Shown here: piece by piece, positions 38,938 through 47,512 of the stretch
Layout of the letters: each line of letters begins with the position of its first letter
Numbering within the stretch: the stretch's first letter is position 1
Assembly: GCF_000244895.1 (NCBI RefSeq)
Contig: NZ_CM001441.1
Location: 3,616,226-3,680,225 of the forward strand
DNA from: Desulfosporosinus youngiae DSM 17734
Lineage (GTDB): Bacteria > Bacillota > Desulfitobacteriia > Desulfitobacteriales > Desulfitobacteriaceae
DNA length: 64,000 bases
Reading direction: 5' to 3'
Made by a program: the position numbers and the translations under genes
The notes under the pieces: generated by a model
What the model saw: the letters and a program-made list of their open reading frames with translations, nothing else
Databases searched by the model: none
Told to the model about the DNA's origin: nothing

Positions 38938-40368
38938 TTATTCCTGAAGTTCCTTGATCAGTTGTTCATTAAATCCGCAGCCAAGGACATAGTCTGTTAA
39001 CTTATTCTTTATATCCGCCGGCATTTCGGGTTTACAGTAACTTTCAAGCATTTTGTTTTCTTTATGCTTGACATTATTGAGAAGACTTTCACCAGGATCA
39101 CCTGTAACTGAACCTCTTAAGCTAACGTCGGGCAGGAAAGGTTCCTTACGGCAATGTTTCATAGTATGCTCCGAACTTAAAAACTCTCCGGCTACCCCCA
39201 CCTTCTGTACAAGATCTACCGCCAGTGTTTCTTCATTGACCGCTAAGCCGGCAATATAACGTTTAACCATCCCGATAATTTCCAGGTCAACGATAAACTT
39301 CTCATAACTCATGGCGTTATAACTGTCCATAATCCCGGCGCTGTGGATAATGATATTCATTTTCGCGGAATAGGTTGCCAAAAATGTCAGCATACTTTCA
39401 TACCCAGCCTGCACCGACAAGGCCTTTGCATCACTAACAGTACCGCCGCCCCGGCAAGGCAGACCATAGGCCTTCGCTAAACGGGCAGCATACTGATAAC
39501 ACAACGCTCCTTCCGGAGAGCCGCAGGCAATACTTCCTGTTTTCATATCGGAAGTCGTTGATTGGGAACCGTAAATCACCGGGGTGCCCGGATTAATCAT
39601 TTGGGCAACGGCAATACCCGCTAATACTTCTGCATTAGTAATAGCTACCGTTGAAGCAAGAGTCACCGGCGTAGTCGTTCCAGCCATTGCACAAGCGGCA
39701 ATAATTATGGGCTGTTTATATTTGTTGAACACCATCATGGTGTCCAGCATATTGGTATCCAACTGGAGGGGGGAATTTGTATTAACTATCGTCAGACATC
39801 TTGGTTTCTCTAATAAAGCTTCTTTACCTCCAAATACAATGGCGAGCATATCCATCAGTTTCTCGACATCTTCCGCGCTGCCCGAGCCCGAAACAAGGAC
39901 CTTGTCCGAGTGCATTAGCGCGGCATAAAGCATTGCCACAATCTGAGACTTTGAGATATCGGTAGGTTGAACCAATACTCCGCCATTGCCCTTATGATGA
40001 TCCGATTGATGGAAAAGCTTAAGGAATTTAACATAGTCGCTCATTAAAGCATCGCGTCTTTTTCCATCTGCATTGCAAATGAAGGGAGAACCATATCCGG
40101 GTAAAAGTTCTACATGGTCGCCGCCAACTTCAAAATCATACTTGGAATTTCTGGCATACATTTTAAATTGACTTGGGGCTTTGCCGACCCATTCCATTAG
40201 TTGTGTACGGGTAAAGAAAGCAGTTGAACCTTCAACTTTGACTCCGTTTTCTTTTAAAATTTCCACCACTTTAGGATGGTTGAACCTCATACCTGTTTGC
40301 TCCAAAATAAGCATCGATGCCCTGTGAATTTGTTTTAAATCATTATCCATCGCTTCAAGTGCCATCAT
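38938..40368 (-). CDS. MttB-family methyltransferase without pyrrolysine (second copy)
   Basis: 476 residues of the trimethylamine methyltransferase superfamily, with RASMLILEQTGMRFNHPKVV at the start and conserved segments GYGSPFICNADGKRR, ITNAEVLAGIAVAQMINPGT and SAGIMDSYNAMSYEKFI. There is no in-frame amber codon, so it belongs to the non-pyrrolysine group that includes MtgB (glycine betaine methyltransferase). The start at 40368 has GGGAGGG about six bases upstream; the open frame extends falsely into the corrinoid gene. It would demethylate a quaternary amine; the exact one is unknown. Confidence 0.88.
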   Translation of the reverse strand: MMALEAMDNDLKQIHRASMLILEQTGMRFNHPKVVEILKENGVKVEGSTAFFTRTQLMEWVGKAPSQFKMYARNSKYDFEVGGDHVELLPGYGSPFICNADGKRRDALMSDYVKFLKLFHQSDHHKGNGGVLVQPTDISKSQIVAMLYAALMHSDKVLVSGSGSAEDVEKLMDMLAIVFGGKEALLEKPRCLTIVNTNSPLQLDTNMLDTMMVFNKYKQPIIIAACAMAGTTTPVTLASTVAITNAEVLAGIAVAQMINPGTPVIYGSQSTTSDMKTGSIACGSPEGALCYQYAARLAKAYGLPCRGGGTVSDAKALSVQAGYESMLTFLATYSAKMNIIIHSAGIMDSYNAMSYEKFIVDLEIIGMVKRYIAGLAVNEETLAVDLVQKVGVAGEFLSSEHTMKHCRKEPFLPDVSLRGSVTGDPGESLLNNVKHKENKMLESYCKPEMPADIKNKLTDYVLGCGFNEQLIKELQE

Positions 40369-40381
40369 AGAAAACCCTCCC

Positions 40382-41014
40382 TTAAACCGCCAGCTTCTCG
40401 CACAGCTCCTTGGCGGCCATAGCATCCGCCGCATAACCGTCCGCACCGATTTGGCCGGCAAATTCCTGGGACAAAGGCGCTCCGCCCACAATAATTTTTA
40501 AGTTCTGGCGTAAACCAGCTTCCGTAAGGGCATCAATGGTATCTTTCATGGCAACCATGGTCGTGGTTAACAGAGCAGACATGCCAATGACCTGGGGATT
40601 GTATTGCTTGGCCGCCTCCACGAATTTTTCCACCGAGACATCGACACCTATATCGATGACCTTAAAGCCGCCGCTTTCCAGGATCATGGCTACTAAATTT
40701 TTACCGATGTCGTGGAGATCCCCGGCCACAGTGCCGATGATGACGGTTCCCTTGGAAGGAATATCAACATCATTAATCAAAGGTTTAACCAATTCCATAC
40801 CCGTTGCCATAGCTCTGGCCGCCATCATGACTTCAGGCACAAACATTTCCCCGGCTTTGAACTTAGGTGCTACGATATCCATACCTGCGATTAAGCCTTG
40901 GTTAATGATGGCTAAAGGATCCGCACCATTATCAATGAACTCTTTTGTGATTTGACCGGCACCGCCAAAATCTCCCTTGAAAACTGCATCAGCTAATTTA
41001 GCGAAATCACTCAT
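40382..41014 (-). CDS. Corrinoid protein (MtbC/MtgC type), copy 1
   Basis: 210 residues with the same cap plus B12-binding layout as its paralogue, including GDLHDIGKN with the cobalt-ligand His. It lies between the two MttB genes, 30 bases after the first and 13 before the second. The C-terminal 148 residues differ from copy 2 at only one position (Gln for Lys near residue 171), while the N-terminal 40 residues carry most differences. Confidence 0.92.
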   Translation of the reverse strand: MSDFAKLADAVFKGDFGGAGQITKEFIDNGADPLAIINQGLIAGMDIVAPKFKAGEMFVPEVMMAARAMATGMELVKPLINDVDIPSKGTVIIGTVAGDLHDIGKNLVAMILESGGFKVIDIGVDVSVEKFVEAAKQYNPQVIGMSALLTTTMVAMKDTIDALTEAGLRQNLKIIVGGAPLSQEFAGQIGADGYAADAMAAKELCEKLAV

Positions 41015-41044
41015 TATTACTTCCTCCAGCTTCTGTAAATTGAC

Positions 41045-42451
41045 CTAACTTTCTTTATATTTTCTTAAAGCGGCATCAACATCTTTATCCAAAACAGGCT
41101 CTACGTATTCAGCAAGTAATTTCTTCCACCGGGCATTAGCTCTCTTTTCTGCAGTGAGAGAACCTTCAGCTTGCCACTGGGTAGGATTATTGCGATCACT
41201 CAGGATTGGACGGTAGAATTCTTTGCGGAAATGGGTGAAGGTATGGACATGAGTGAGGAATTGACCCTGAGGACCGACCTCCTTGGTGACATCGAAGGCC
41301 AGGGTTTCTTCATTGACGACAACGCCCTGATTAATACGGCGAATCATACCAATAATTTCATCATCAAACATCATTTTTTCCAGCGAAACCGTGTTATAGG
41401 TGTCAATGATGCCGGCACTATGCAGAATGAAATTGCCGCCGGCCATTTGAGCCATACTCAAGGTAAGCATCGATTCATAGGCCGCCTGGGCATCCGCACA
41501 TTTGCTGTCGGAAAGAGCGCCGCTGATCCGGCAAGGAAGATTATAGAATTTGGCTAACTGACCATTGACAAGTGAAAATACCGCGTCTTCCGGAGTGCCA
41601 ATCGCCAGAGAACCGTTGCTCATTTCGGCATTGGAAGACGATGCGGAATAAATAACAGGCGTTCCTTCACTGACCAGCTGAGCAAGAACGATACCTGCCA
41701 GAACTTCTGCGTTCTGGAGGGCTACAGTGCCGGCCACAGTGACAGGAGTCGTTGCCCCGGCGATACAGAGGGAATTCACTAACTGGGGCTGCCGGTATTC
41801 GGCATAGGCCATAATAGCCCCTGCCATTTTGTCATCGTAGCTCAGGGGGGTTAAGGTACAGGGAATGCCTACGGCAACGGGTTTTTCCTTGATTGCCTCC
41901 AAGCCGCCAAAAACAATGGCCGCCATTTCCAGGTTCCTTTTGGTCATCTCATAACCTAAAACAGTGGCCATCAAAGGTTTGTCACTGTGTTTCAATGTCT
42001 GATAAACCATCTCCAGGCTGCGCAGCTCCGCATCCACGTCCTGAGGCTCACAGGGAATGTGACTCATGATGTCGATATTGTCCATCTTGTGTTCCAGCTT
42101 GCAGATGTTAACAAAATCCTCCAGCTTAGCTAAACGCCGGCCCTTATCCATATCCATGACAAAGGGTGAACCATAAGGACCCACATAGGCTGTTTTCTCA
42201 GTATTAATCAGAACATTCTTTTCCGGATTCCTGGCGTAAAGAGTAAAGGAAGAGGGAGCTTTTTTTATTTCCCGTTCCACCATGGCTTTGGGAAAATAAA
42301 CTTTTTGTCCGTCAACCTTGGCCCCTCCTTTGGCCAGGATTTCCCGGGCGGGGGCATAGCTGAAAATCACGCCTACTTCTTCCATGATCCGCAGGCTTGT
42401 CTCGTGAATTTGTTCAATTTCATTTTGAGACAAAATCTGATACCTTTGCAT
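41045..42451 (-). CDS. MttB-family methyltransferase without pyrrolysine (first copy, MtgB-like)
   Basis: 468 residues of the trimethylamine methyltransferase superfamily, with SLRIMEEVGVIFSYAPAREI, GPYGSPFVMDMDKGRR, LQNAEVLAGIVLAQLVSEGT and SAGIIDTYNTVSLEKMM. No amber codon interrupts it. It is the first gene of the operon and has AAGGAGG upstream. Its setting (corrinoid protein, MtgA-like enzyme, BCCT carriers) matches glycine betaine demethylation by MtgB of Desulfitobacterium hafniense. The copy at 38938 is only distantly similar, so the two probably use different methylated amines. Confidence 0.88.
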   Translation of the reverse strand: MQRYQILSQNEIEQIHETSLRIMEEVGVIFSYAPAREILAKGGAKVDGQKVYFPKAMVEREIKKAPSSFTLYARNPEKNVLINTEKTAYVGPYGSPFVMDMDKGRRLAKLEDFVNICKLEHKMDNIDIMSHIPCEPQDVDAELRSLEMVYQTLKHSDKPLMATVLGYEMTKRNLEMAAIVFGGLEAIKEKPVAVGIPCTLTPLSYDDKMAGAIMAYAEYRQPQLVNSLCIAGATTPVTVAGTVALQNAEVLAGIVLAQLVSEGTPVIYSASSSNAEMSNGSLAIGTPEDAVFSLVNGQLAKFYNLPCRISGALSDSKCADAQAAYESMLTLSMAQMAGGNFILHSAGIIDTYNTVSLEKMMFDDEIIGMIRRINQGVVVNEETLAFDVTKEVGPQGQFLTHVHTFTHFRKEFYRPILSDRNNPTQWQAEGSLTAEKRANARWKKLLAEYVEPVLDKDVDAALRKYKES

Positions 42452-42496
42452 GACTGCAACCTCCTTAAATTGTTATGACTACAACCATTAATACAC

Positions 42497-42511
42497 GCAA
42501 TATTCATGCCA
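42497..42511 (-). promoter_or_regulatory. Sigma-54 promoter of the methyltransferase operon
   Basis: On the minus strand TGGCATGAATATTGC has the invariant GG (-24) and GC (-12) at the correct 10-base spacing and nearly full consensus (TGGCACN5TTGC). Transcription would start near 42485, 34 bases before the MttB start. Two sigma-54 activator genes lie just upstream on the same strand. Confidence 0.8.
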
Positions 42512-42549
42512 TCAGAAAAATTGTGAATTATACTATGATTTCACGCCTA

Positions 42550-42567
42550 AGTCAAAATATTTTGACT
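42550..42567. promoter_or_regulatory. Candidate activator-binding palindrome (upstream activating site)
   Basis: AGTCAAAATATTTTGACT is a perfect 18-bp palindrome about 70 bases upstream of the expected transcription start, a usual distance for an enhancer-like site bound by a sigma-54 activator with a Fis-type helix-turn-helix. Confidence 0.6.
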
Positions 42568-42649
42568 ACAACCGTTTATATTTCAACATTATTGTCTAAA
42601 ATTGTATAGGTCTTTCTGTGTAGAGGAATTGTTAGAGAATAAATCCTCA

Positions 42650-42682
42650 GAAAAAAAACAAGCCCGCCAAAGAGGCAGGCTT
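42650..42682 (-). terminator. Terminator of the sigma-54 activator genes
   Basis: On the minus strand a 9-bp stem (AAGCCTGCC / GGCGGGCTT, one G-T pair) and then a run of eight T. It separates the activator genes from the methyltransferase operon. Confidence 0.85.
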
Positions 42683-42728
42683 ATTTGTACAGGCAGTTTG
42701 TAATTAATCCAGGGATCTATCTTTGTAT

Positions 42729-44171
42729 TTATGTTATATTATATTTTTTAATCCTATAAATAAGAGACTGACGATGCATTCCCAATTGTTTGGCGGTTTT
42801 AGAGACATTCCCTTTATTCTCCACTAAAGCTTGGATAATCTCTTCTTTTTCCTTCTCAAAAATTGTTGAAAATACACCGGTACTTTCCGGCTCAGGATGT
42901 TTGTTTTTATCAAGAGACTTTTTAAGAAGATACCCACCCGTGGCAAAATTATTTCCGGAAAGCAGGTAAGCGGGTAAATGCTTCATTTTGATTTTCAGAT
43001 CGTCACCGCTAACTAAGTTCATGGCCGCTTCCAAACAATGCTTCAGCTGGCGGACATTGCCGGGCCAGGAGAAATCTAAAAAGAATTTTAAAACTTCGTC
43101 ATCCGGACCAACGATGTGTTTTTGAAAGCTCTCATTATACAGCTTGATAAAATGTTTGGTTAATAAAAGAATATCGCTTTTGCGGCTGGCCAAACTGGGG
43201 ATCATAATGTTCACCACGGCCAAACGATAAAAAAGGTCTTCCCGAATCTGCTCTTTACTGATGGCCTCCTCTGGAAAAACGTTGCTGCTGCTGATAATAC
43301 GGACATTGATCTTGATTCGCTCTTTACTGCCAAGATGTTGAATTTCTTTTTCCTCCAAAACCCGCAGTAGTTTTGACTGGGAAAAGAGGGGCATGGAATT
43401 GATTTCGTCCAAAAACACGGTACCTCCTTCAGCCTCTTCAAAAAGGCCTTTCCGTTCCACTGCCCCGGTATAAATACCCTTAGAAGTACCAAAAAGAATG
43501 CTCTCCAGCAAAGTTTCCGGAATAGCTGCGCAATTTATTGCCAGAAACGGACCATCTTTCCGCTTGCTGTTGCGATGGATACAGCGCGCAAAGAGTTCTT
43601 TCCCGCTGCCCGTTTCCCCGACGAGAAGAACTGGGGAATCGCTTCTAGCCGCCCTTATTGCCATTTCCTTGCATTCCCTGAAAACAGGGTGCTCGCCGAG
43701 GAGACGGTCTGCGCCAACAATATCCTGGCGGGATTCCGCGAGATCATCCTCCTTTGGCGAGAAAACTTTCTTTTGCAGACTGATATTTTGTTCTATAACC
43801 TCCATCAACTGAGTCACATCTTTTTGGATAGTATAGGCACCCACTTTTTCCCCTTCGAAAAAGACAGGACGGGCATTACAAATCTGATAAACCTCCCGGC
43901 CATTAACAATATAGCGGTAAGCTTTATCCACCACGGGTTTTTCCGTAGTCAATGCCATTAACATCGGGGTTTCCCCATCTATGCCATAGGCCTCCTTCAC
44001 AGTGCGGCCATAAAGCTCTTCGTTGGTATACCCATCCAATCGCTCTGCCACTTTATTAACATAAAGCATACGGCCATTAACATCACAAAAGTATATAGCT
44101 GAACCAATGATTTCTAAAAAGTCACAAAAAAAAGGATATTGATTCATGAACTCCTCAAACCTAGTCTCCAT
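42729..44171 (-). CDS. PAS-domain sigma-54-dependent activator (tandem copy 2)
   Basis: 480 residues: a PAS domain (about 12-123), an AAA+ domain (about 155-385) with Walker A GETGSGKE (185-192), Walker B FLDEINS and arginine finger region, and a C-terminal Fis-type helix-turn-helix (NVSKTAKQLGMHRQSLIYRI). It is of the RocR-like group (LFGTSKG... and LDEINSMP). The sigma-54 contact loop reads GIYTGA (232-237) instead of GAFTGA. It likely activates the promoter at 42497 in response to a ligand of the PAS domain. It is 57 bases behind a near-identical gene. Confidence 0.92.
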   Translation of the reverse strand: METRFEEFMNQYPFFCDFLEIIGSAIYFCDVNGRMLYVNKVAERLDGYTNEELYGRTVKEAYGIDGETPMLMALTTEKPVVDKAYRYIVNGREVYQICNARPVFFEGEKVGAYTIQKDVTQLMEVIEQNISLQKKVFSPKEDDLAESRQDIVGADRLLGEHPVFRECKEMAIRAARSDSPVLLVGETGSGKELFARCIHRNSKRKDGPFLAINCAAIPETLLESILFGTSKGIYTGAVERKGLFEEAEGGTVFLDEINSMPLFSQSKLLRVLEEKEIQHLGSKERIKINVRIISSSNVFPEEAISKEQIREDLFYRLAVVNIMIPSLASRKSDILLLTKHFIKLYNESFQKHIVGPDDEVLKFFLDFSWPGNVRQLKHCLEAAMNLVSGDDLKIKMKHLPAYLLSGNNFATGGYLLKKSLDKNKHPEPESTGVFSTIFEKEKEEIIQALVENKGNVSKTAKQLGMHRQSLIYRIKKYNIT

Positions 44172-44228
44172 GCTTTCACCTCAATCCTATTGCGCTACCT
44201 TTCAGAAAGGATTTAGTATCTTCGTTAT

Positions 44229-45683
44229 CTATGTTATATTATATTTTTTAATCCTATAAATAAGAGACTGGCGATGCATTCCTAATTGTTTGGCGGTTTT
44301 GGAAACATTCCCTTTATTCTCCAGCAAAGCCTGGATAATCTCTTCTTTTTCTTTCTCAAAAATTGTTGAAAATACACCGGTACTTTCCGGCTCGGGATAT
44401 TTAAGATGTTTAGTTTCATCAACCGGCTTTTTTTGGATGTAACCACCAGTGGCAGCATTATTTCCGGAAAGCAGATAAGCGGGTAAATGCTTCATTTTGA
44501 TTTTCAGATCGTCATCGGTAACTAAGTTCATGGCCGCTTCCAAACAATGCTTCAACTGGCGGACATTACCGGGCCAGGAGAAATCCAAAAAGAATCGTAA
44601 AACTTCGTCCTCCAGGCCAATGATATGTTTTTGGAATCTCTCATTATACAGCTTAATAAAATGTTTGGTTAATAAACGAATATCGCTTTTACGGCTGGCC
44701 AAACTGGGGATCATAATGTTCACCACAGCCAAACGATAAAAAAGGTCTTCCCGAATCTGCTCTTTACTGATTGCCTCCTCCGGAAAAACGTTGCTGCTGC
44801 TGATGATACGAACATTGATCTTAATTCGCTCTTTACTGCCAAGATGTTGAATTTCTTTTTCCTCCAAAACCCGAAGCAGTTTTGACTGGGAAAAGAGAGG
44901 CATGGAATTGATTTCGTCCAAAAACAAGGTACCTCCTTCAGCCTCTTCAAAAAGACCTTTCCGTTCCACTGCCCCAGTATAAATACCCTTAGAAGTACCA
45001 AAAAGAATGCTCTCCAGCAAGGTTTCCGGAATAGCTGCGCAATTTATTGCCAGAAACGGGCCGTCTTTCCGCTTGCTGTTGCGATGGATACAGCGCGCAA
45101 AAAGTTCTTTCCCGCTGCCCGTTTCCCCGACGAGAAGAACTGGGGAATCGCTTCTAGCCGCCCTTATTGCCATTTCCTTGCATTCCCTGAAAACAGGGTG
45201 CTCTCCGAGGAGACGGTCTGCGCCAACAATATCCTGGCGGGATTCCGCGAGATCATCCTCCTTTGGCGAGAAAACTTTCTTTTGCAGACTGATATTTTGT
45301 TCTATAACTTCCATTAACTGAGTCACATCTTTTTGGATAGTATAGGCGCCCACTTTTTCCCCTTCGAAAAAGACAGGACGGGCATTACAAATCTGATAAA
45401 CCTCCCGGCCATTAACAACATAGCGAAACGCTTTATCTACCACGGGTTTTTCCGTAGTCAATGCCATTAACATCGGACTGGTTCTCTCATCTAAGCCATA
45501 GGCCTCTCCTACAGTGCGGCCATAAATTTCTTCGTTGGCATACCCATCCAGTCCCTCTGCCACTTTATTGATATAAAGCAGACGGCCATTAACATCACAA
45601 AAGTATACAGCTGAGTCAAGGATTTCTAAAAGGTCACAAAAAAAAGGATATTGATTTATGAACTCTTTGAGCCTGGTCTCCAT
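44229..45683 (-). CDS. PAS-domain sigma-54-dependent activator (tandem copy 1)
   Basis: 484 residues, the same layout as the following gene: PAS (about 12-124), AAA+ with GETGSGKE, GIYTGA loop and LFLDEINSMP, and C-terminal Fis helix-turn-helix. The AAA+ domains of the two copies are nearly identical, whereas the PAS domain and the linker before the helix-turn-helix differ more. This fits a recent duplication with change in ligand recognition. A sigma-54 promoter lies about 150 bases upstream, so the activators may control themselves. Confidence 0.92.
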   Translation of the reverse strand: METRLKEFINQYPFFCDLLEILDSAVYFCDVNGRLLYINKVAEGLDGYANEEIYGRTVGEAYGLDERTSPMLMALTTEKPVVDKAFRYVVNGREVYQICNARPVFFEGEKVGAYTIQKDVTQLMEVIEQNISLQKKVFSPKEDDLAESRQDIVGADRLLGEHPVFRECKEMAIRAARSDSPVLLVGETGSGKELFARCIHRNSKRKDGPFLAINCAAIPETLLESILFGTSKGIYTGAVERKGLFEEAEGGTLFLDEINSMPLFSQSKLLRVLEEKEIQHLGSKERIKINVRIISSSNVFPEEAISKEQIREDLFYRLAVVNIMIPSLASRKSDIRLLTKHFIKLYNERFQKHIIGLEDEVLRFFLDFSWPGNVRQLKHCLEAAMNLVTDDDLKIKMKHLPAYLLSGNNAATGGYIQKKPVDETKHLKYPEPESTGVFSTIFEKEKEEIIQALLENKGNVSKTAKQLGMHRQSLIYRIKKYNIT

Positions 45684-45830
45684 GCTTTCACCTCAATCAT
45701 ATTGCATTACCTTTCGAAAGGGGATTTAGTAGCTTAATTCGTCTTCTAAATGTACAGCCTAAGTCAAAGGATGTAAAGCTTTCCACATCCTTCACCTTAT
45801 ATAATTTTGAATTCTCACATAAATCTAAAT

Positions 45831-45845
45831 GCAAGTTTTGTGCCA
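45831..45845 (-). promoter_or_regulatory. Sigma-54 promoter of the activator genes
   Basis: On the minus strand TGGCACAAAACTTGC is a full match to the -24/-12 consensus. It is 148 bases before the first activator gene. An inverted repeat AAGGATGT/ACATCCTT (about 45763-45790) and a CCTTTCGAAAGG palindrome (about 45710) lie between promoter and gene. Confidence 0.8.
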
Positions 45846-45856
45846 TTCTAGTCAAA

Positions 45857-46096
45857 TTATTTTATTATGGTGCCGCGGTGAAATTTAAACTGGGATTTGG
45901 CCCATCTGGTAAAATTACAAGAAAAAGGTGCCGATTTCTCAACACCTTGCCAAGTACCCGTTACGCTCATACTGCCGCCGATAAGTGGTAATTTATTTTT
46001 TTCAACTTCCCGTTTGACTCCTCCGCTTTATCATGAGTCATATTCAATGAAAAGTAAAGAGTTCCCTGTTTCCCGGCAGGAATTTCACGGCCCCGC
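45857..46096 (-). pseudogene. Frameshifted remnant of an unknown exported-type protein
   Basis: Two overlapping frames read GREIPAGKQGTLYFSLNMTH and, after a one-base shift at an A-rich run, LPLIGGSMSVTGTWQGVEKS, ending in TAA at 45857. They look like beta-rich extracytoplasmic sequence and start right after the anti-sigma gene. The family is not recognised. No start codon with a binding site. Confidence 0.4.
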
Positions 46097-46099
46097 CTC

Positions 46100-47512
46100 T
46101 TACTTCAATTCAATTGTAAACTGACAATTCCCCAGGAACTCCTCATATTCAAACCTGCTTGTGCAGGCATAATACCCTTTGCTGAGGTCAAGAAGGGGGA
46201 ATACTTTCGTAAATTCCTCCGGGTGCGCCGCGTCCCTTCGAATGTCATAATTTTTGGCTGCCACATTTTCTCCTGCAGCATCTTTAATGTATAAGGCTTT
46301 ACCCTGATGATACGGCGCTTTACCTACGGCCGTGTACCGGATGATCGTTTCTCCCTTCTCGTTGGCAATGTCCCTGATAATCAGTTTGCCCAGCTTTCCC
46401 TGGGGAAGCTCCAGTGGGAATTTGCCATCTAAAACTCTGCTTTCGCTGGGAATTTCTATGACTTGGGCTACCTGAGTCTTCTGGGCCTTAGGCTCCAAGC
46501 TAACCTTAACATCTTTGGGCAAACTATGAAGGTAAGGAATGACGGTCAGATAGCGCGAGAGGCCATTGGTTTTTTCAAACTGCATCGATCCTGTAAAGGG
46601 GCCAATGCCCCCCTGGCTCGCGCTTTTCGGCGCAAGCTCCGCTCCCTGGTCATCAAAAGCAATCCATGAGTAATGAGATCCCCTGTTGTTTATATCTTGA
46701 TCCTTATAGACCCCGCTGTAAAATATCGTCGTATCAATGGGGGATAAAACCACTTTGTCGATGGTGAGCACCTGGTCCGGCAGATCAACCTTAACCTTTG
46801 GATTAAAAACCGTGCTGTTTTTGATCAGCTCATCTTTGGACACAGTAAAGGCAAAATCCCAATTGCCCGTTACCCCCAATATTTCTTTGACATTGATATC
46901 AACCTTCAGCTTATTAAAGAATGCGGAAGGAGCATAATCAAACTCACTGCTTCCGACGTAGGTAAAATCATCGATAAACTCCCCTCTGGCACCGCCCCCC
47001 CCTAAATTACTGCCGTTAACCTTCGTAGCCTCAAACAAATCTGCCAACCATAAATCTTTAGCCTCAATTTTGACGCCGCTTTTAATGGTATAACCTAAAG
47101 TAATCTTTGTGTCGTCAGCCAGGGCCTCATTGATGGTCACCGTGATGCCCTGATCGGTCACACTTTTGTCCACCAGCTGGGAATAGGCCGCATAGTCTCC
47201 CTGATAGCCGAATTTATCGTTAAACATCTGAAGAACGGAATTAACCAGAGGAAGGTTCCTGGCCCAAACGGGAGATGTTGTTTCCAGGGCAATGACTGCT
47301 GCCAGCAAGATAACGGCCGCTATGGAACCGAGGCGCAGGATTTTCCAAGACCGGATGCTTCTGATTTTTCCCTTGAGCTTTTTCTTGATTCTTTCTCTTT
47401 GCCATTCCGGCACTTCATATCCTGCGGAATCCAACTCTTCCTCATCCAGCCGGAAATAATTTAACAGCTTTAAAATATCTTTTTCTTCCAGCGGCAGATC
47501 CTTATCAGACAT
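46100..47512 (-). CDS. DUF4179-domain membrane anti-sigma factor
   Basis: 470 residues: a cytoplasmic N-terminal segment (about 1-55), one membrane helix (about 57-78, LGSIAAVILLAAVIALETTS) and a large outside part with a DUF4179 domain (about 85-220) and a C-terminal beta domain. Proteins of this form hold the cognate ECF sigma factor until a surface signal arrives. The start overlaps the sigma gene stop (TGATG), so they are coupled. Confidence 0.85.
   Translation of the reverse strand: MSDKDLPLEEKDILKLLNYFRLDEEELDSAGYEVPEWQRERIKKKLKGKIRSIRSWKILRLGSIAAVILLAAVIALETTSPVWARNLPLVNSVLQMFNDKFGYQGDYAAYSQLVDKSVTDQGITVTINEALADDTKITLGYTIKSGVKIEAKDLWLADLFEATKVNGSNLGGGGARGEFIDDFTYVGSSEFDYAPSAFFNKLKVDINVKEILGVTGNWDFAFTVSKDELIKNSTVFNPKVKVDLPDQVLTIDKVVLSPIDTTIFYSGVYKDQDINNRGSHYSWIAFDDQGAELAPKSASQGGIGPFTGSMQFEKTNGLSRYLTVIPYLHSLPKDVKVSLEPKAQKTQVAQVIEIPSESRVLDGKFPLELPQGKLGKLIIRDIANEKGETIIRYTAVGKAPYHQGKALYIKDAAGENVAAKNYDIRRDAAHPEEFTKVFPLLDLSKGYYACTSRFEYEEFLGNCQFTIELK

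Larger units (their letters stand above)
42451..42573. repeat. Three TGACTRCAACC repeats before the methyltransferase operon
   Basis: Direct copies at 42451-42461 (one variant base), 42476-42486 and 42563-42573 in the 280-base gap upstream of the first MttB gene. They flank the sigma-54 promoter and the last overlaps the palindrome at 42550. They could be extra activator contacts. Confidence 0.5.

Noticed and set aside
40369-40491. Longer N-terminus for the second MttB protein
   Set aside because: The extension overlaps the corrinoid gene, is arginine/tryptophan-rich and lacks a binding site; ATG at 40368 has one.
38938-42451. Pyrrolysine (amber) codon in the MttB genes
   Set aside because: Both frames run through without an in-frame TAG, so they are non-pyrrolysine members.
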